DNA from: Sphingobacterium multivorum
GTDB taxonomy: Bacteria; Bacteroidota; Bacteroidia; Sphingobacteriales; Sphingobacteriaceae
Length of the DNA: 64,000 nucleotides
Assembly (NCBI RefSeq): GCF_039511225.1
Contig: NZ_CP154261.1
Span: 2,108,001 to 2,172,000 of the forward strand
Reading direction: 5' to 3'
Every line of letters begins with the position of its first letter. The first letter of the stretch is position 1. Under the pieces are notes generated by a model. It saw only the letters and a program-made list of their open reading frames with translations, had not been told where the DNA came from and did no database searches. Made by a program: the position numbers and the translations under genes. Shown here in pieces: positions 20,099-29,326 of the stretch.

Positions 20099-20595
20099 AA
20101 GTTATAGAAATTAAAGGACGTAATGTTTCTTTGCTAAAATCGTGAATTGTTCCACTTCGGCCTGAAGCAGGATTGTCTATCTAAGGGATTATTGCCCAAT
20201 ACGAATATCGTAAAATTTGTGCGCTTCAAAATCAATAATTTAACAGGCCTATTTTGGATCAGTAGCGATTGTCATTGTTACAAAATAATATAATCGCTTT
20301 TTTTATATTAAAAAGAACCAAAAATGAAATTTAATAAAGTTCAGTCTTTCCATTGAATAATAATTATCACAATTTATCAATGTCTAATTGTATTTTAACC
20401 CATTTTTTTGCTAACCATCTATTTTTGTTGCGAATTCTCTGTTTTGTTTGAGATATAATTAAAGGATTATTAAATATTGTCGAATTCTAAACATATTTTA
20501 GTATACTATTTTTATGTTTTATTCGAAAGTAGTGTTGTTGCTTTGGAGTTGTTATATTTATGTTAACTAAGCAGTAACATAAACTAAACAAACCT
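20099..20595. other. AT-rich divergent intergenic region, no gene seen
   Basis: About 500 bases between the minus-strand aminopeptidase P gene and the plus-strand AraC gene. It must hold both promoters. TATATTTA, one base off the -7 consensus, lies a few tens of bases before the AraC start, but I find no well-spaced -33 box and no clear operator. Confidence 0.5.
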
Positions 20596-21480
20596 ATGAA
20601 AACGCTCCAATTTAATGTGCCGACCATGCGAGGACAAAGCTTGACAATACAAGAAGATGTATTAGAAACTTTTTATCCTCATTTTCATCGACATCAAGAA
20701 GCTCAATTAATGTGGATAAAAAAAGGTAAGGGAGTTTTGATTGTGGAGGACACCTTACATCCTTTTAAGGAAAATGATATTTTCTTTTTGGGAGCGAATC
20801 AACCACATGTATTTAAGTCTGCCTCCCAGGACGGATTCTCGAATGAATCTCGCTCCGTTTCTATTTTTTTCGACCCAAATGGAAAGCTGAAATCCCTATT
20901 TTCGCTGGAGGAATTTGAATCGCTGAATCAGTTTATTTATAACAACTCAAGAGGGTTTAAAGTTCCCGATTCATATTTTTCCCAAATAGCAGAACGGGTC
21001 TGTTTATTAAAATCTGCGGACCAAATGGATAAGTTAATGCACTTTTTCTATTTATTAAGAGCATTGGCAAATATTTCACGGGAGGCGGAAGCACTTTGTA
21101 ACGAACGGGTGGAAGTTGCCTTTGATACGATGCACGGATCAAATCGCATTAATTTCATCTGCAATTATATTAAGGAGCACTATAAAGACGAAATTACGCT
21201 GGAAGATGTTGCTGACCATGCAAATCTTACTCCGCAGGCATTTTGTCGATATTTTAAAAAGCATTGTGGTGTTACTTTTGTTACCTATCTCAATAGAATA
21301 AGAGTCAAGGAAGTATGTAACCAGTTAAATGAAGATCACTTGGACAGTGTTTCATTTATTGCCTATAACTGCGGATTTAATAGCATTACCAATTTTAATC
21401 GGGTTTTTAAGCAAATCGTTGGCTGCAATCCGAAAGAGTACGTGCAGCAGTATAAACAAACACTTTACTCTGTGATTTAA
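20596..21480 (+). CDS. AraC family transcriptional regulator with N-terminal cupin
   Basis: A 294-residue regulator. Residues about 20-90 form an AraC-type sensing cupin (HFHRHQEAQLMWIKKGKGVLI is split by the typical HxxxE pattern). The C-terminal 100 residues hold two helix-turn-helix units: LEDVADHANLTPQAFCRYFKK and VSFIAYNCGFNSITNFNRVFKQ, ending in the family signature P-x-x-Y. It stands between the peptidase set and the RagAB-type SusC/SusD pair. It is likely to control the pair and perhaps the hydroxyproline operon; the ligand is unknown. Short peptides, proline or hydroxyproline are possible. Confidence 0.93.
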   Translation: MKTLQFNVPTMRGQSLTIQEDVLETFYPHFHRHQEAQLMWIKKGKGVLIVEDTLHPFKENDIFFLGANQPHVFKSASQDGFSNESRSVSIFFDPNGKLKSLFSLEEFESLNQFIYNNSRGFKVPDSYFSQIAERVCLLKSADQMDKLMHFFYLLRALANISREAEALCNERVEVAFDTMHGSNRINFICNYIKEHYKDEITLEDVADHANLTPQAFCRYFKKHCGVTFVTYLNRIRVKEVCNQLNEDHLDSVSFIAYNCGFNSITNFNRVFKQIVGCNPKEYVQQYKQTLYSVI

Positions 21481-21508
21481 ACACGATTCTGATGGATATT
21501 TGATTGTT

Positions 21509-21593
21509 GCGTCATCACAAGTTTATATTGCTGAATGTGTTTCACTAAGAATTGGGATAAGATTAGGCAGCGGTATAAAACTCGTGATGACGG
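21509..21593. repeat. Long imperfect inverted repeat after araC-type gene
   Basis: CGTCATCACAAGTTTATATTGCTG (21510-21533, split here as CGTCATCAC + AAGTTT + ATATTGCTG) is mirrored by CAGCGGTATAAAACTCGTGATGACG at 21568-21592. The arms pair over about 23 positions with one mismatch, one extra base and two possible G-U pairs, around a 34-base loop. No T-run follows, so it is not a typical terminator. Confidence 0.55.
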
Positions 21594-22002
21594 AACTTGG
21601 ATATTTTCAAACTTTTCTAAATAGCGTTAAAAAGTAATTTTTTTTACGATTATTTGCTAAAAATCGTTGGTAATTCTCTTTTTTTGACTTCTGTTGTTCT
21701 CTTTTTAAATCCAAATGGTCGGATTTTGTGCTAAAATACCGTGAGCGAGGATGGGTTTGTGTCTTTTTGGGATTTAAATTACAGAAATCGTAATAAAACC
21801 TCGATAAATCTGGTTTTATTGTATCCTTGTGTTATATAATGTCTTTTTTCCTGTAAATTGAGTTGGCTATAATTGATTATTTAACACTTAGGGTTAATAA
21901 TTGGGCAATACTGGTCAAAATTCGGTTAACAATGAAAGCATTGTGCTTATAACTTAGTTATTATAAAAAGCACTATAAACTAATACATCTGAAACTAAAC
22001 TT
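21593..22002. other. Upstream region of the RagA-type SusC gene
   Basis: About 410 AT-rich bases without a credible reading frame. A small hairpin (GTGCTT...AAGCAC, 21944-21975) lies just before the SusC start. I find no exact TAnnTTTG -7 box; TATCCTTG near 21820 is one base off. Confidence 0.4.
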
Positions 22003-25000
22003 ATGAACAGAAAAAGTATTGCTATGCTAGCTGCTACCGTCTTGGTAAGCTCGGCAGTATACGCACAGACAGTTTTGAAGGGGAAGGTGGTCGACCAAGA
22101 CGGGAAACCTATCCCTGGAGTTACAATCACGCTAAGAGATGGAACAGCAACCCAAAGTGGACAAAATGGTGAATTTACGATTAACTATAAGCAGGCAGGG
22201 ACATTAAGTGTGTCGGCAGTGGGTTATGACCGTAAAGTGGTAAATTTGACCAATCAGACTTCGCTTCAGGTCACGCTTTTATCGGATGAGACAAATTTGG
22301 ACGAAGTTGTTGTAACGGCAATGGGAATCACGAGAGACAAAAAATCCCTAGGGTCGGCGGTTCAAGAGGTAAAAGCTAAGGAACTAACGGATGCTGGTCA
22401 ATTGAGCTTAACAGGTGCACTTTCCGGAAAAGTTGCAGGGGTACAGGTTAATCAATTTGGTGGTGCTGTGGGGGCATCCGCGAGGATTTCAATTCGTGGT
22501 AATACGTCCCTTCTTTCGGATCAACAGCCCCTAATAGTAGTTGATGGTGTTCCAATTTCCAATAATGCTGTTCGTTCGGGGGATAATACCTATTCCGGCG
22601 TAGATTATGGATCTGGATTAAATGATATTAATCCGGAAGATATCGAAAGCGTTGTTACGCTGAAAGGTGGTTCAGCAGCACTTTATGGTATGCGAGCTGG
22701 TAAAGGTGTTATCTTAATTACGACAAAGTCTGGAAAAAGAGCTAAAGACGGTGTTCTTTTGTCTTACGATGGCAACTTTTCAATAGATAGACCCTCAACT
22801 ATTCCAAAATATCAAAACTCATATGGTCAAGGAAATCGAGGAGACGAATATCATTACAATTCGTTAGGCAGCGGTTTAACCTATCAGCAATATGCACAGC
22901 AAAAATCTTTTAGTTATAAAGATGGAGCAGGAGGTGGCGTTAACGATGGCTTTGACGAATCATGGGGACCTCGGTTGGATATAGGATTACAATTGCCTCA
23001 ATTCAATAGTCCTGTGGTAAATGGCGTTCGACAAGCGACTCCATGGATATCACATCCTAATAACGTGAAAGATTTTTTCCAAACCGGATACTCTCAGAAT
23101 CACAACCTTTCCTTGTTAGCAAAAAATGAAAGATCCTCTACTCGTGCTTCGTTGTCTTTTCGTGATCAAAAAGGAACCGTGCCAAACACGGATCAAAAAA
23201 AGTATTCTGCTCAATTGAACAATGAGTACAAGATCAACGATAAGTTTTCATATGATATCATGTCTAATTTTACGAGGACGGAAAGTGGTAATTTGATTAT
23301 GCAAGGATATGATGGTGCAAACCCAATGAATGGTTTGATTTGGTTTGGTCGCCAAGTAGATATGCAAGACTTAAAGAAAAATTGGGATCAAAGAGATGCA
23401 CAAGGGAATTATACCTATTATAATTGGAATTCCAATTATCATATGAATCCTTTTTATACCATGCACAATTCTTTAAATTCATTGAAAACCAATCGGATTT
23501 TTGGAAAATCATCCCTATACTATCAACCTTATGAATTTTTAAAATTTGAAGGAAGAGTAGGATTGGATTATTACCATACGAATATCTTCGAACGGAACTA
23601 TTATAATTTTGATCACCCACTGGGAAGTTTCAATGAAATTAAGAGCAGCAACTCGGAATTTAATGCGGACTTCTTAGCTAATTTCAATAAGCAGTTTGGC
23701 GATTTCAATATTTTAGCAATCGTAGGAGCCAATTACCGTGACAATCAGTTTGAATCAAACAGTTTAGGCGCTAGTGGATTAAACGTATTAGGCGTGTATA
23801 CGATTACCAACAAAATAGGGGATGCAGTAACAAATATGGACCACGCGCATAATCGCTCCAATTCTGTTTATAGCCAGGCTTCTATTGGTTGGAAAGACCA
23901 GCTTTATCTTGATGCGACAGCGCGTAATGATTGGTCCTCAACAATTACGAAATCGTTTTTCTATCCTTCAGCAAGTTTAAGTTGGATTCCAACAACGTCC
24001 TTTGCCAATTTAAAGGGAAGCGCGTTGTCGTTCTGGAAACTTCGACTGAATATCGCTAAAGTTGGAAATGCAACAACTCCGTATAGAAATGGGAACTATT
24101 ACTATGCACAAGCAAATGCTTTTAACGGTATTGCCCAGATGTATAAAAGTATGACCTATGCAATTAATAATTTGGAGCCTGAATCAATTTATTCTTGGGA
24201 AACCGGTACAGAGATTGGATTTTTAAATGACCGGATTCATGCCGATTTCACGTATTACCATAAGAATGCGAAGAAGCAAATCCTTCCCGTAACAACGTCC
24301 AATGTGGTCGGATTTAGTAGTATGGTATTAAATGCTGGTAACATTGAAAGTAAGGGGGTCGAGCTGCAGTTGAGAGGGGATATCTTAAAAAATGAAAATG
24401 GCCTGAATTGGACAACAACCATAAACTATTCAAGAGATCGCAATAAAATTTTGGAATTGTATCCTCAGTTAAATTTAACAACCTATCAATTAGGTTGGAC
24501 TTGGGGTATCGCAAATACTGCAACTGTTGGAGAAGCTTGGGGCGCGTTGAGAAGTACTGGATATGACCGTGTGGAAGATGGAGCTATGAAAGGTGCTATC
24601 AAAGTAAATGAAAGTGGTTTGGTTATGTCTAAACCTAATCAGATTATTGGAAATGTTACGCCAGACTATCTAGCAAGTATGCGGAATGATTTCAGATATA
24701 AGGATTTTAGCTTTGGTTTTATGCTTGATTTCCGAAAAGGTGGAGATATTTGGTCACAAACGATGAGTCATGCATATACAACAGGGGTTGCTGAAATCAC
24801 CGCCGCCAATGGCGTACGTGAACGGGCTATTGTCGCTGGTAAAGACGTCATGAGTAATGAGCGTTTTGCAATGTCCGATGGTAAAGGAGGGTGGATTGCC
24901 AATACTATTGAAACAAATGCGCAAGATTGGTTCGAATCAGGAGGTATTGCAGAAAGCTACGTGTTTGATGGGTCTTTCCTCAAATTGCGCGAAGCCTATT

Positions 25001-25230
25001 TGACTTATACGATTCCTTCACATCTTTACAGTAAGATTAAAGGGATTAAACGCGCAAACGTCTCGTTGATTGGATCGAATTTGGCATTGTTATGGGTTCA
25101 CAAATCAAATACAATGCGTTTGGATCCTGAAACCAGTGGTGTGTCAAGCGATAGCCGCGGTGTTGGTTTTGAACAGGCTACAGTGCCTTCTTCAAGAAGT
25201 ATTGGATTTAAATTAGGATTTTCATTTTAG
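22003..25230 (+). CDS. SusC/RagA family TonB-linked outer membrane protein
   Basis: A 1075-residue TonB-dependent importer: signal peptide (cleavage after AVYAQ), N-terminal carboxypeptidase-like beta-sandwich (about 24-100), plug domain beginning at LDEVVVTAMGITRDKKSLGSA, and a 22-strand barrel ending in a C-terminal Phe. The plug sequence MGITRDKKSLGSAVQEV differs from the GYGTQKK form in the three other SusC proteins of this window and resembles the RagA-like group; RagA of Porphyromonas imports peptides. With the SusD-like gene 50 bases downstream it makes an outer-membrane uptake complex. Peptide import is inferred from the neighbouring Pro-specific peptidases and regulator. Confidence 0.94.
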   Translation: MNRKSIAMLAATVLVSSAVYAQTVLKGKVVDQDGKPIPGVTITLRDGTATQSGQNGEFTINYKQAGTLSVSAVGYDRKVVNLTNQTSLQVTLLSDETNLDEVVVTAMGITRDKKSLGSAVQEVKAKELTDAGQLSLTGALSGKVAGVQVNQFGGAVGASARISIRGNTSLLSDQQPLIVVDGVPISNNAVRSGDNTYSGVDYGSGLNDINPEDIESVVTLKGGSAALYGMRAGKGVILITTKSGKRAKDGVLLSYDGNFSIDRPSTIPKYQNSYGQGNRGDEYHYNSLGSGLTYQQYAQQKSFSYKDGAGGGVNDGFDESWGPRLDIGLQLPQFNSPVVNGVRQATPWISHPNNVKDFFQTGYSQNHNLSLLAKNERSSTRASLSFRDQKGTVPNTDQKKYSAQLNNEYKINDKFSYDIMSNFTRTESGNLIMQGYDGANPMNGLIWFGRQVDMQDLKKNWDQRDAQGNYTYYNWNSNYHMNPFYTMHNSLNSLKTNRIFGKSSLYYQPYEFLKFEGRVGLDYYHTNIFERNYYNFDHPLGSFNEIKSSNSEFNADFLANFNKQFGDFNILAIVGANYRDNQFESNSLGASGLNVLGVYTITNKIGDAVTNMDHAHNRSNSVYSQASIGWKDQLYLDATARNDWSSTITKSFFYPSASLSWIPTTSFANLKGSALSFWKLRLNIAKVGNATTPYRNGNYYYAQANAFNGIAQMYKSMTYAINNLEPESIYSWETGTEIGFLNDRIHADFTYYHKNAKKQILPVTTSNVVGFSSMVLNAGNIESKGVELQLRGDILKNENGLNWTTTINYSRDRNKILELYPQLNLTTYQLGWTWGIANTATVGEAWGALRSTGYDRVEDGAMKGAIKVNESGLVMSKPNQIIGNVTPDYLASMRNDFRYKDFSFGFMLDFRKGGDIWSQTMSHAYTTGVAEITAANGVRERAIVAGKDVMSNERFAMSDGKGGWIANTIETNAQDWFESGGIAESYVFDGSFLKLREAYLTYTIPSHLYSKIKGIKRANVSLIGSNLALLWVHKSNTMRLDPETSGVSSDSRGVGFEQATVPSSRSIGFKLGFSF

Positions 25231-25280
25231 TGTAATTAAAAAGTAACTCGTATAGAATTACTCTGGATAAGATAGAAACT

Positions 25281-26762
25281 ATGAAAAGTTTATTTATAAA
25301 ATTAAGTATACCTGCCTTGGCATCAATGATGTTTTTTTCGGGGTGTACCAAGAGTTTTGATGAGATCAATGTTGATCCAGATGCATTGCCAAATGTACCC
25401 CCAGGAAATATGTTGACCAATGTATTAAGAAATACTGCGGAATCCTTTGGAGGGGATGTGGATGGTTATGGAACGTTTGCGGGCTATATTGTGAAAATTC
25501 AATATATGGACTATATGTCCGGCTTGATCCCAACGAATAATACCTACGGGAATCGTTGGTATAATTGTTATTATAATAATACCCAGATCAAAGATCTGCT
25601 GGCCAAAACCGAAGATAAGGCCGAAGCATTTAAAAACGTGCGGACCATCGGTAGAATTTGGCAGAATTACATGTGGTTTTTGTTGACAGAAGGCTGGCGC
25701 GATATTCCTTATTCCGAAGCACTTAAGGGGCTTCCAAATGAAGGAAGTATCTTGCTCGCAAAATATGATAAACAAGAAGATATCTACCCTGCCATCATGG
25801 CTGACCTGAAAAAGATTTCAGATGAAATGGCTGCAGGAATAGGGACTGACGATGTAGGCGATTTCGACGTTATTTATGGCGGGGATATGGCGATGTGGAA
25901 AAAATTTTGTAATTCATTGCGATTGAGAATGGCAATCCGTATCTCTGGGGTTTCTTCCAGTTTAGCTAAATCTACAGTAGAAGAAATCGCAGGTAATCCA
26001 ACTAAATATCCATTAATCGTGAGTAACGATGAAAATTGTTATGTTGATTTTCCTGGTGCATTACCTTATTTTGAACCTTGGTATAATTCGGGTATCTATG
26101 GAAAGCGAATTGATAACTGGGCATTGTCAGATATTTTTATAGATCATATGGTTACCACAAATGATCCGCGGATAGCTGCTATCGCTCAGAAGACAGATGC
26201 AGATACTTATAAAGGATATCCAAATGGGGCGAAATCAGGACCAGAGGTATTGCGGTCTGTTTCGTGGATTGGAGAGAAATATATGGGTGATCCTGCAGGG
26301 TTTATTCCTTTTTATAAATCTTGTGAAACGTATTATAGTTTGGCTGAAGCAGCAATGTTAGGTTATAATGTGGGTATCACAGCAAAAGATGCTTATGAAA
26401 AAGCGGTAAATCTTTCTATGAAAGAAAATGGCGTCTCTCAGACCGGGATAGATACCTACCTAGCCGGTGCTGGAAAATGGAATAATACAAAAGAACGTAT
26501 TTGGTGGGATGAATGGGTAGCACTTTTTAAAGAAAATTATGAGGCTTGGAGTTTGTATCGAAGAACAGGTGTGCCGACAACAAATTACCCTTCTTTGAAC
26601 TCAGTATATGGTTCAGCGCATAATGATCAGCCATGGAGAGCTCCTTATCCTAATAGCGAATATCAAAATAATAAACTCAACGTGGAAGCGGCAGCCACTA
26701 AAGTAAAAGATTTTGTGTGGGGTGAACAGATGTGGTGGGATAAACGGACAGGAAAATTTTAG
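25281..26762 (+). CDS. SusD/RagB family nutrient-binding outer membrane lipoprotein
   Basis: A 493-residue surface lipoprotein with lipobox FFSGC (C22). It belongs to the SusD-like group with the early segment LTNVLRNTAESFGGD and the DYMSG repeat, usually found beside RagA-type SusC proteins. It would form the lid of the transporter encoded just upstream. A strong terminator follows 22 bases after its stop, so the operon is only these two genes. Confidence 0.93.
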   Translation: MKSLFIKLSIPALASMMFFSGCTKSFDEINVDPDALPNVPPGNMLTNVLRNTAESFGGDVDGYGTFAGYIVKIQYMDYMSGLIPTNNTYGNRWYNCYYNNTQIKDLLAKTEDKAEAFKNVRTIGRIWQNYMWFLLTEGWRDIPYSEALKGLPNEGSILLAKYDKQEDIYPAIMADLKKISDEMAAGIGTDDVGDFDVIYGGDMAMWKKFCNSLRLRMAIRISGVSSSLAKSTVEEIAGNPTKYPLIVSNDENCYVDFPGALPYFEPWYNSGIYGKRIDNWALSDIFIDHMVTTNDPRIAAIAQKTDADTYKGYPNGAKSGPEVLRSVSWIGEKYMGDPAGFIPFYKSCETYYSLAEAAMLGYNVGITAKDAYEKAVNLSMKENGVSQTGIDTYLAGAGKWNNTKERIWWDEWVALFKENYEAWSLYRRTGVPTTNYPSLNSVYGSAHNDQPWRAPYPNSEYQNNKLNVEAAATKVKDFVWGEQMWWDKRTGKF

Positions 26763-26783
26763 TTTCATATGTTTATTTTTACG

Positions 26784-26820
26784 CAGCGAGGCAACTTCCG
26801 TTGTCTCGCTGTCTTTTTTT
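26784..26820 (+). terminator. Rho-independent terminator after the RagAB-type pair
   Basis: AGCGAGGCAAC (26785-26795) pairs with GTTGTCTCGCT (26800-26810) with one G-U pair and a 4-base loop, followed by GTCTTTTTTT. Confidence 0.92.
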
Positions 26821-26969
26821 ATAACCCTTAAATCCCGTCAGTAATAGATATTTGTTTACGACATTTTGAATTCAAATGGACGTGTAAGACAGGTAGAATG
26901 TCTTCTCTTATCTTTTTCGCCTTAATTTTTTTCGAATCAACTGTGGATCAAGTAGGAATTATATTATAG

Positions 26970-27072
26970 TTTTAGACAGTGCTTGTTCAGTGCTTGTTCA
27001 GTGCTCGTTCAGTGCTCGTTCAGTGATAGCTCAGTAGTGACTGGATAATTAGTGAACAAGCACTGTCTAAAA
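26970..27072. repeat. 20-bp perfect inverted repeat enclosing 11-bp tandem units
   Basis: TTTTAGACAGTGCTTGTTCA (26970-26989) is an exact reverse complement of 27053-27072. Between and overlapping the left arm lie tandem 11-base units: AGTGCTTGTTC at 26978-26988 and 26989-26999, AGTGCTCGTTC at 27000-27010 and 27011-27021, and a decayed unit at 27022-27032. Any of the first units can pair with the right arm, so the hairpin can shift register. It is non-coding; it may be a repetitive extragenic element or a MITE-like remnant. Confidence 0.85.
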
Positions 27073-27219
27073 ATTGATTGAAAATTGTGATTAGCTCTAA
27101 GTTGATATGTGGATGTGATGCTAATTGTCTACCCATTCGACTTCTGGAAATAAACCTAAAGACCTTCAAACAGGAATAGCGATTCAAAAAAGCAGATCTA
27201 TACTTGCAATTGACGAAAA

Positions 27220-27267
27220 AAAAATAGGCAAAAAAAAAGGTTTTCAAACGGGGAGAATGAAAACCTT
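27220..27267 (-). terminator. Rho-independent terminator of the fabF operon (minus strand)
   Basis: AAGGTTTTCA (27237-27246) pairs perfectly with TGAAAACCTT (27258-27267). Read on the minus strand it is followed by two T-runs (27220-27236). It lies about 85 bases after the ketosynthase stop. Confidence 0.9.
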
Positions 27268-27350
27268 AAATAACCAATTATAAACCTAAATTATGATACT
27301 ACAAAGATAGTGTGTTTATTACACTTTGTCAAGATTTATTTCAAAAAAAA

Positions 27351-28589
27351 TTAAATCTTTTTGAAGACGATACTCGAATTGTGCCCACCGAAACCAAAAG
27401 CATTACTCATTGCGGTCTGAACTGTTTTTTCCAGGGGCTGATTGACGACAATATGAATTCCTTCGGGAATATCGGGATCAATATTTTCGATATTAATTGT
27501 TGCAGGAATTACATTATTGTTGATGGATTTTATGGCAATGATTGCTTCGATAGCGCCGGCAGCTCCTAGTAAATGGCCTGTCATTGATTTGGTAGAACTG
27601 ACCCAAAGATTGCCTGAGTTGCCAAAAGCCCGTTGCACGGCTTTAAGTTCGGCAATATCACCAACAGGCGTTGAAGTCGCGTGGAGATTTAAATAGTCGA
27701 GCTGGCTTGCATTGATTTTTGCTTCGTCCAAAGCCAGTGACATGGCTTTTGCTGCCGCTATCCCTTCAGGATGGGGAGAGGTCATATGGTAAGCATCTGC
27801 GGTCATTGAAGCTCCAGCAAGTTCTGCGTAAATTTTTGCACCCCTTTGCTTGGCATGTTCGTATTCCTCCAAGATGAGTGCTCCAGCTCCCTCACCCATG
27901 ACAAAACCGTCACGATCGCGGTCAAAGGGCCTGCTTGCAGTCTGTGGGCTATCATGCCGACTCGACATGGCTTTCATCGCAGAAAAGCCGCCAACTGAAG
28001 CCGGGGTGATGGGGGCTTCGGAACCGCCGCTAATAAAGACTTTGGCTTTGCCGAGCCTAATGTAATTAAAGGCGTCCATAAAGGCCGTATTGGATGTAGC
28101 GCAAGCCGATACGGTGGTGTAATTGATTCCTTTTAAGCCGTATTTCATTGAAATCATGCCTGAAGCCATATTGACGATAAGTCTGGGAACAAAGAAAGGA
28201 CTAAATCTCGGTTTATAATCTCCCGTTACGTAGGCCTCAACTTCATTTTCGAAAGTTTCCATTCCACCCTGACCAACCCCCCAGATAACACCGATGTCAA
28301 ATGGATCCATGGTATCGAGATCTAGACCCGAATCTTCCATCGCCTGCGCTGCACTGTACAAAGCATATTGCGTAAAGAGATCACTTCGTTTAATCTCATT
28401 TCTATCTAAGTATTTTTCGGGTTGAAAATGCTTAATTTCACTTGCAATCTGTGTTCGAAACAACGAGGCATCAAAACGGCTAATAAGCGTTGTGTGGTTC
28501 TCGCCCCGTAAAATGTTGTCCCAAAATATGTCTATATTTTCTCCCAGCGGGTTAATCGTTCCCATGCCAGTTATTACTACTCTTTTCAT
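27351..28589 (-). CDS. fabF: Beta-ketoacyl-ACP synthase II (FabF-like)
   Basis: A 412-residue thiolase-fold condensing enzyme of full length. The Cys-His-His triad is C163 (VSACATS), H303 (LHATSTP) and H339 (SMTGHLLGA), with the conserved K334. It would extend acyl-ACP with malonyl-ACP in fatty acid synthesis. No acyl carrier protein or other fab gene adjoins it; its only partner is a TetR regulator directly upstream on the same strand, so it is probably a specially regulated second copy and not the housekeeping fabF. A palindrome matching one before the TetR gene lies 28 bases upstream of its ATG. Confidence 0.92.
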   Translation of the reverse strand: MKRVVITGMGTINPLGENIDIFWDNILRGENHTTLISRFDASLFRTQIASEIKHFQPEKYLDRNEIKRSDLFTQYALYSAAQAMEDSGLDLDTMDPFDIGVIWGVGQGGMETFENEVEAYVTGDYKPRFSPFFVPRLIVNMASGMISMKYGLKGINYTTVSACATSNTAFMDAFNYIRLGKAKVFISGGSEAPITPASVGGFSAMKAMSSRHDSPQTASRPFDRDRDGFVMGEGAGALILEEYEHAKQRGAKIYAELAGASMTADAYHMTSPHPEGIAAAKAMSLALDEAKINASQLDYLNLHATSTPVGDIAELKAVQRAFGNSGNLWVSSTKSMTGHLLGAAGAIEAIIAIKSINNNVIPATINIENIDPDIPEGIHIVVNQPLEKTVQTAMSNAFGFGGHNSSIVFKKI

Positions 28590-28616
28590 CTCTTTTTTTG
28601 ATATAAATCTATTAAT

Positions 28617-28630
28617 ATACCAATTGGTAT
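28617..28630. promoter_or_regulatory. Palindromic operator before fabF
   Basis: ATACCAATTGGTAT is a perfect 14-base palindrome between the TetR-family gene and the ketosynthase gene. It agrees at 11 of 14 bases with ATACTTTTTGGTAT at 29276-29289, ahead of the regulator gene. Two copies in front of the two genes suggest the TetR binding site. Confidence 0.65.
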
Positions 28631-28648
28631 TTGTTTTTGTAAAAAAAA

Positions 28649-29242
28649 TTATGCCTTGATCTCCCGATCCACCATATCCTTCATTTTATCCAATACAATG
28701 GCAAGATCTTTTGCTCGGCCGGAAATCTTGGAAAGCAGGATTCCGCCTTCAACCATAGCCATAAACGTAATGGCATAATTTTCGGTAGAAATATGCTGTT
28801 TAAATTCGCCGCTAGCAACTCCTTCTTCAAGAATTAGAATTAATCGCTGTTTCCAAAGGTCAAAAGAGCGTTTGACTTTAGGTGTTAGAAAAGACAGCGA
28901 GTCATCGGCCTCTACGGCCGCGTTCATCATAGGACAGCCTCCTGAAGCTGCGATATTTTTGAAATTTTCCTTGTAGAAATCTAGAAAAGACAAGAGTTTC
29001 TTTAACGCTGTTTTTTGCTGTATAATCTGCTGATTAACGGCTTCAGCGATTTTTTTGCTCTGATAGGTATACACATGAGTAGCCAGGTCATCTTTGTCCT
29101 TGAAATTACCATAGATACTTCCTTTTGTTAATCCTGTCGCTGTCGAGATGTCCGAGAGCGAAGTCGCAAAATAGCCTTTTTTATTAAAAATGGGCGCAGT
29201 TTTTTCAATGATATATTGCCGAGTCTGTTCTGCTTTTGACAT
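28649..29242 (-). CDS. TetR/AcrR family transcriptional regulator
   Basis: A 197-residue regulator. The N-terminal helix-turn-helix (about 20-55: YFATSLSDISTATGLTKGSIYGNF) is typical of TetR, and the ligand domain contains SGGCPMMNAAVEADD, a signature of a subgroup widespread in proteobacteria and Bacteroidota. The ketosynthase gene starts 59 bases downstream on the same strand. Palindromes before both genes point to autorepression and repression of fabF, perhaps relieved by an acyl compound; the ligand is unknown. Confidence 0.93.
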   Translation of the reverse strand: MSKAEQTRQYIIEKTAPIFNKKGYFATSLSDISTATGLTKGSIYGNFKDKDDLATHVYTYQSKKIAEAVNQQIIQQKTALKKLLSFLDFYKENFKNIAASGGCPMMNAAVEADDSLSFLTPKVKRSFDLWKQRLILILEEGVASGEFKQHISTENYAITFMAMVEGGILLSKISGRAKDLAIVLDKMKDMVDREIKA

Positions 29243-29263
29243 GTTATTCCTGTTCTTTTAATG

Positions 29264-29289
29264 CAAATATAAAAAATACTTTTTGGTAT
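29264..29289 (-). promoter_or_regulatory. Promoter of the TetR-family gene with overlapping operator
   Basis: On the minus strand TATATTTG (29264-29271) is an exact TAnnTTTG -7 box, 22 bases before the ATG. The imperfect palindrome ATACTTTTTGGTAT (29276-29289) lies just upstream, in the spacer where RNA polymerase would sit, a classic position for a repressor. Confidence 0.65.
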
Positions 29290-29326
29290 ATTAGTAATTT
29301 GTGCAGGAATGTCTTAGAAATTGGTT

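Noticed and set aside
26970..27072. CRISPR array
   Set aside because: Units are only 11 bases and directly abutting, without spacers, and no cas gene is near.
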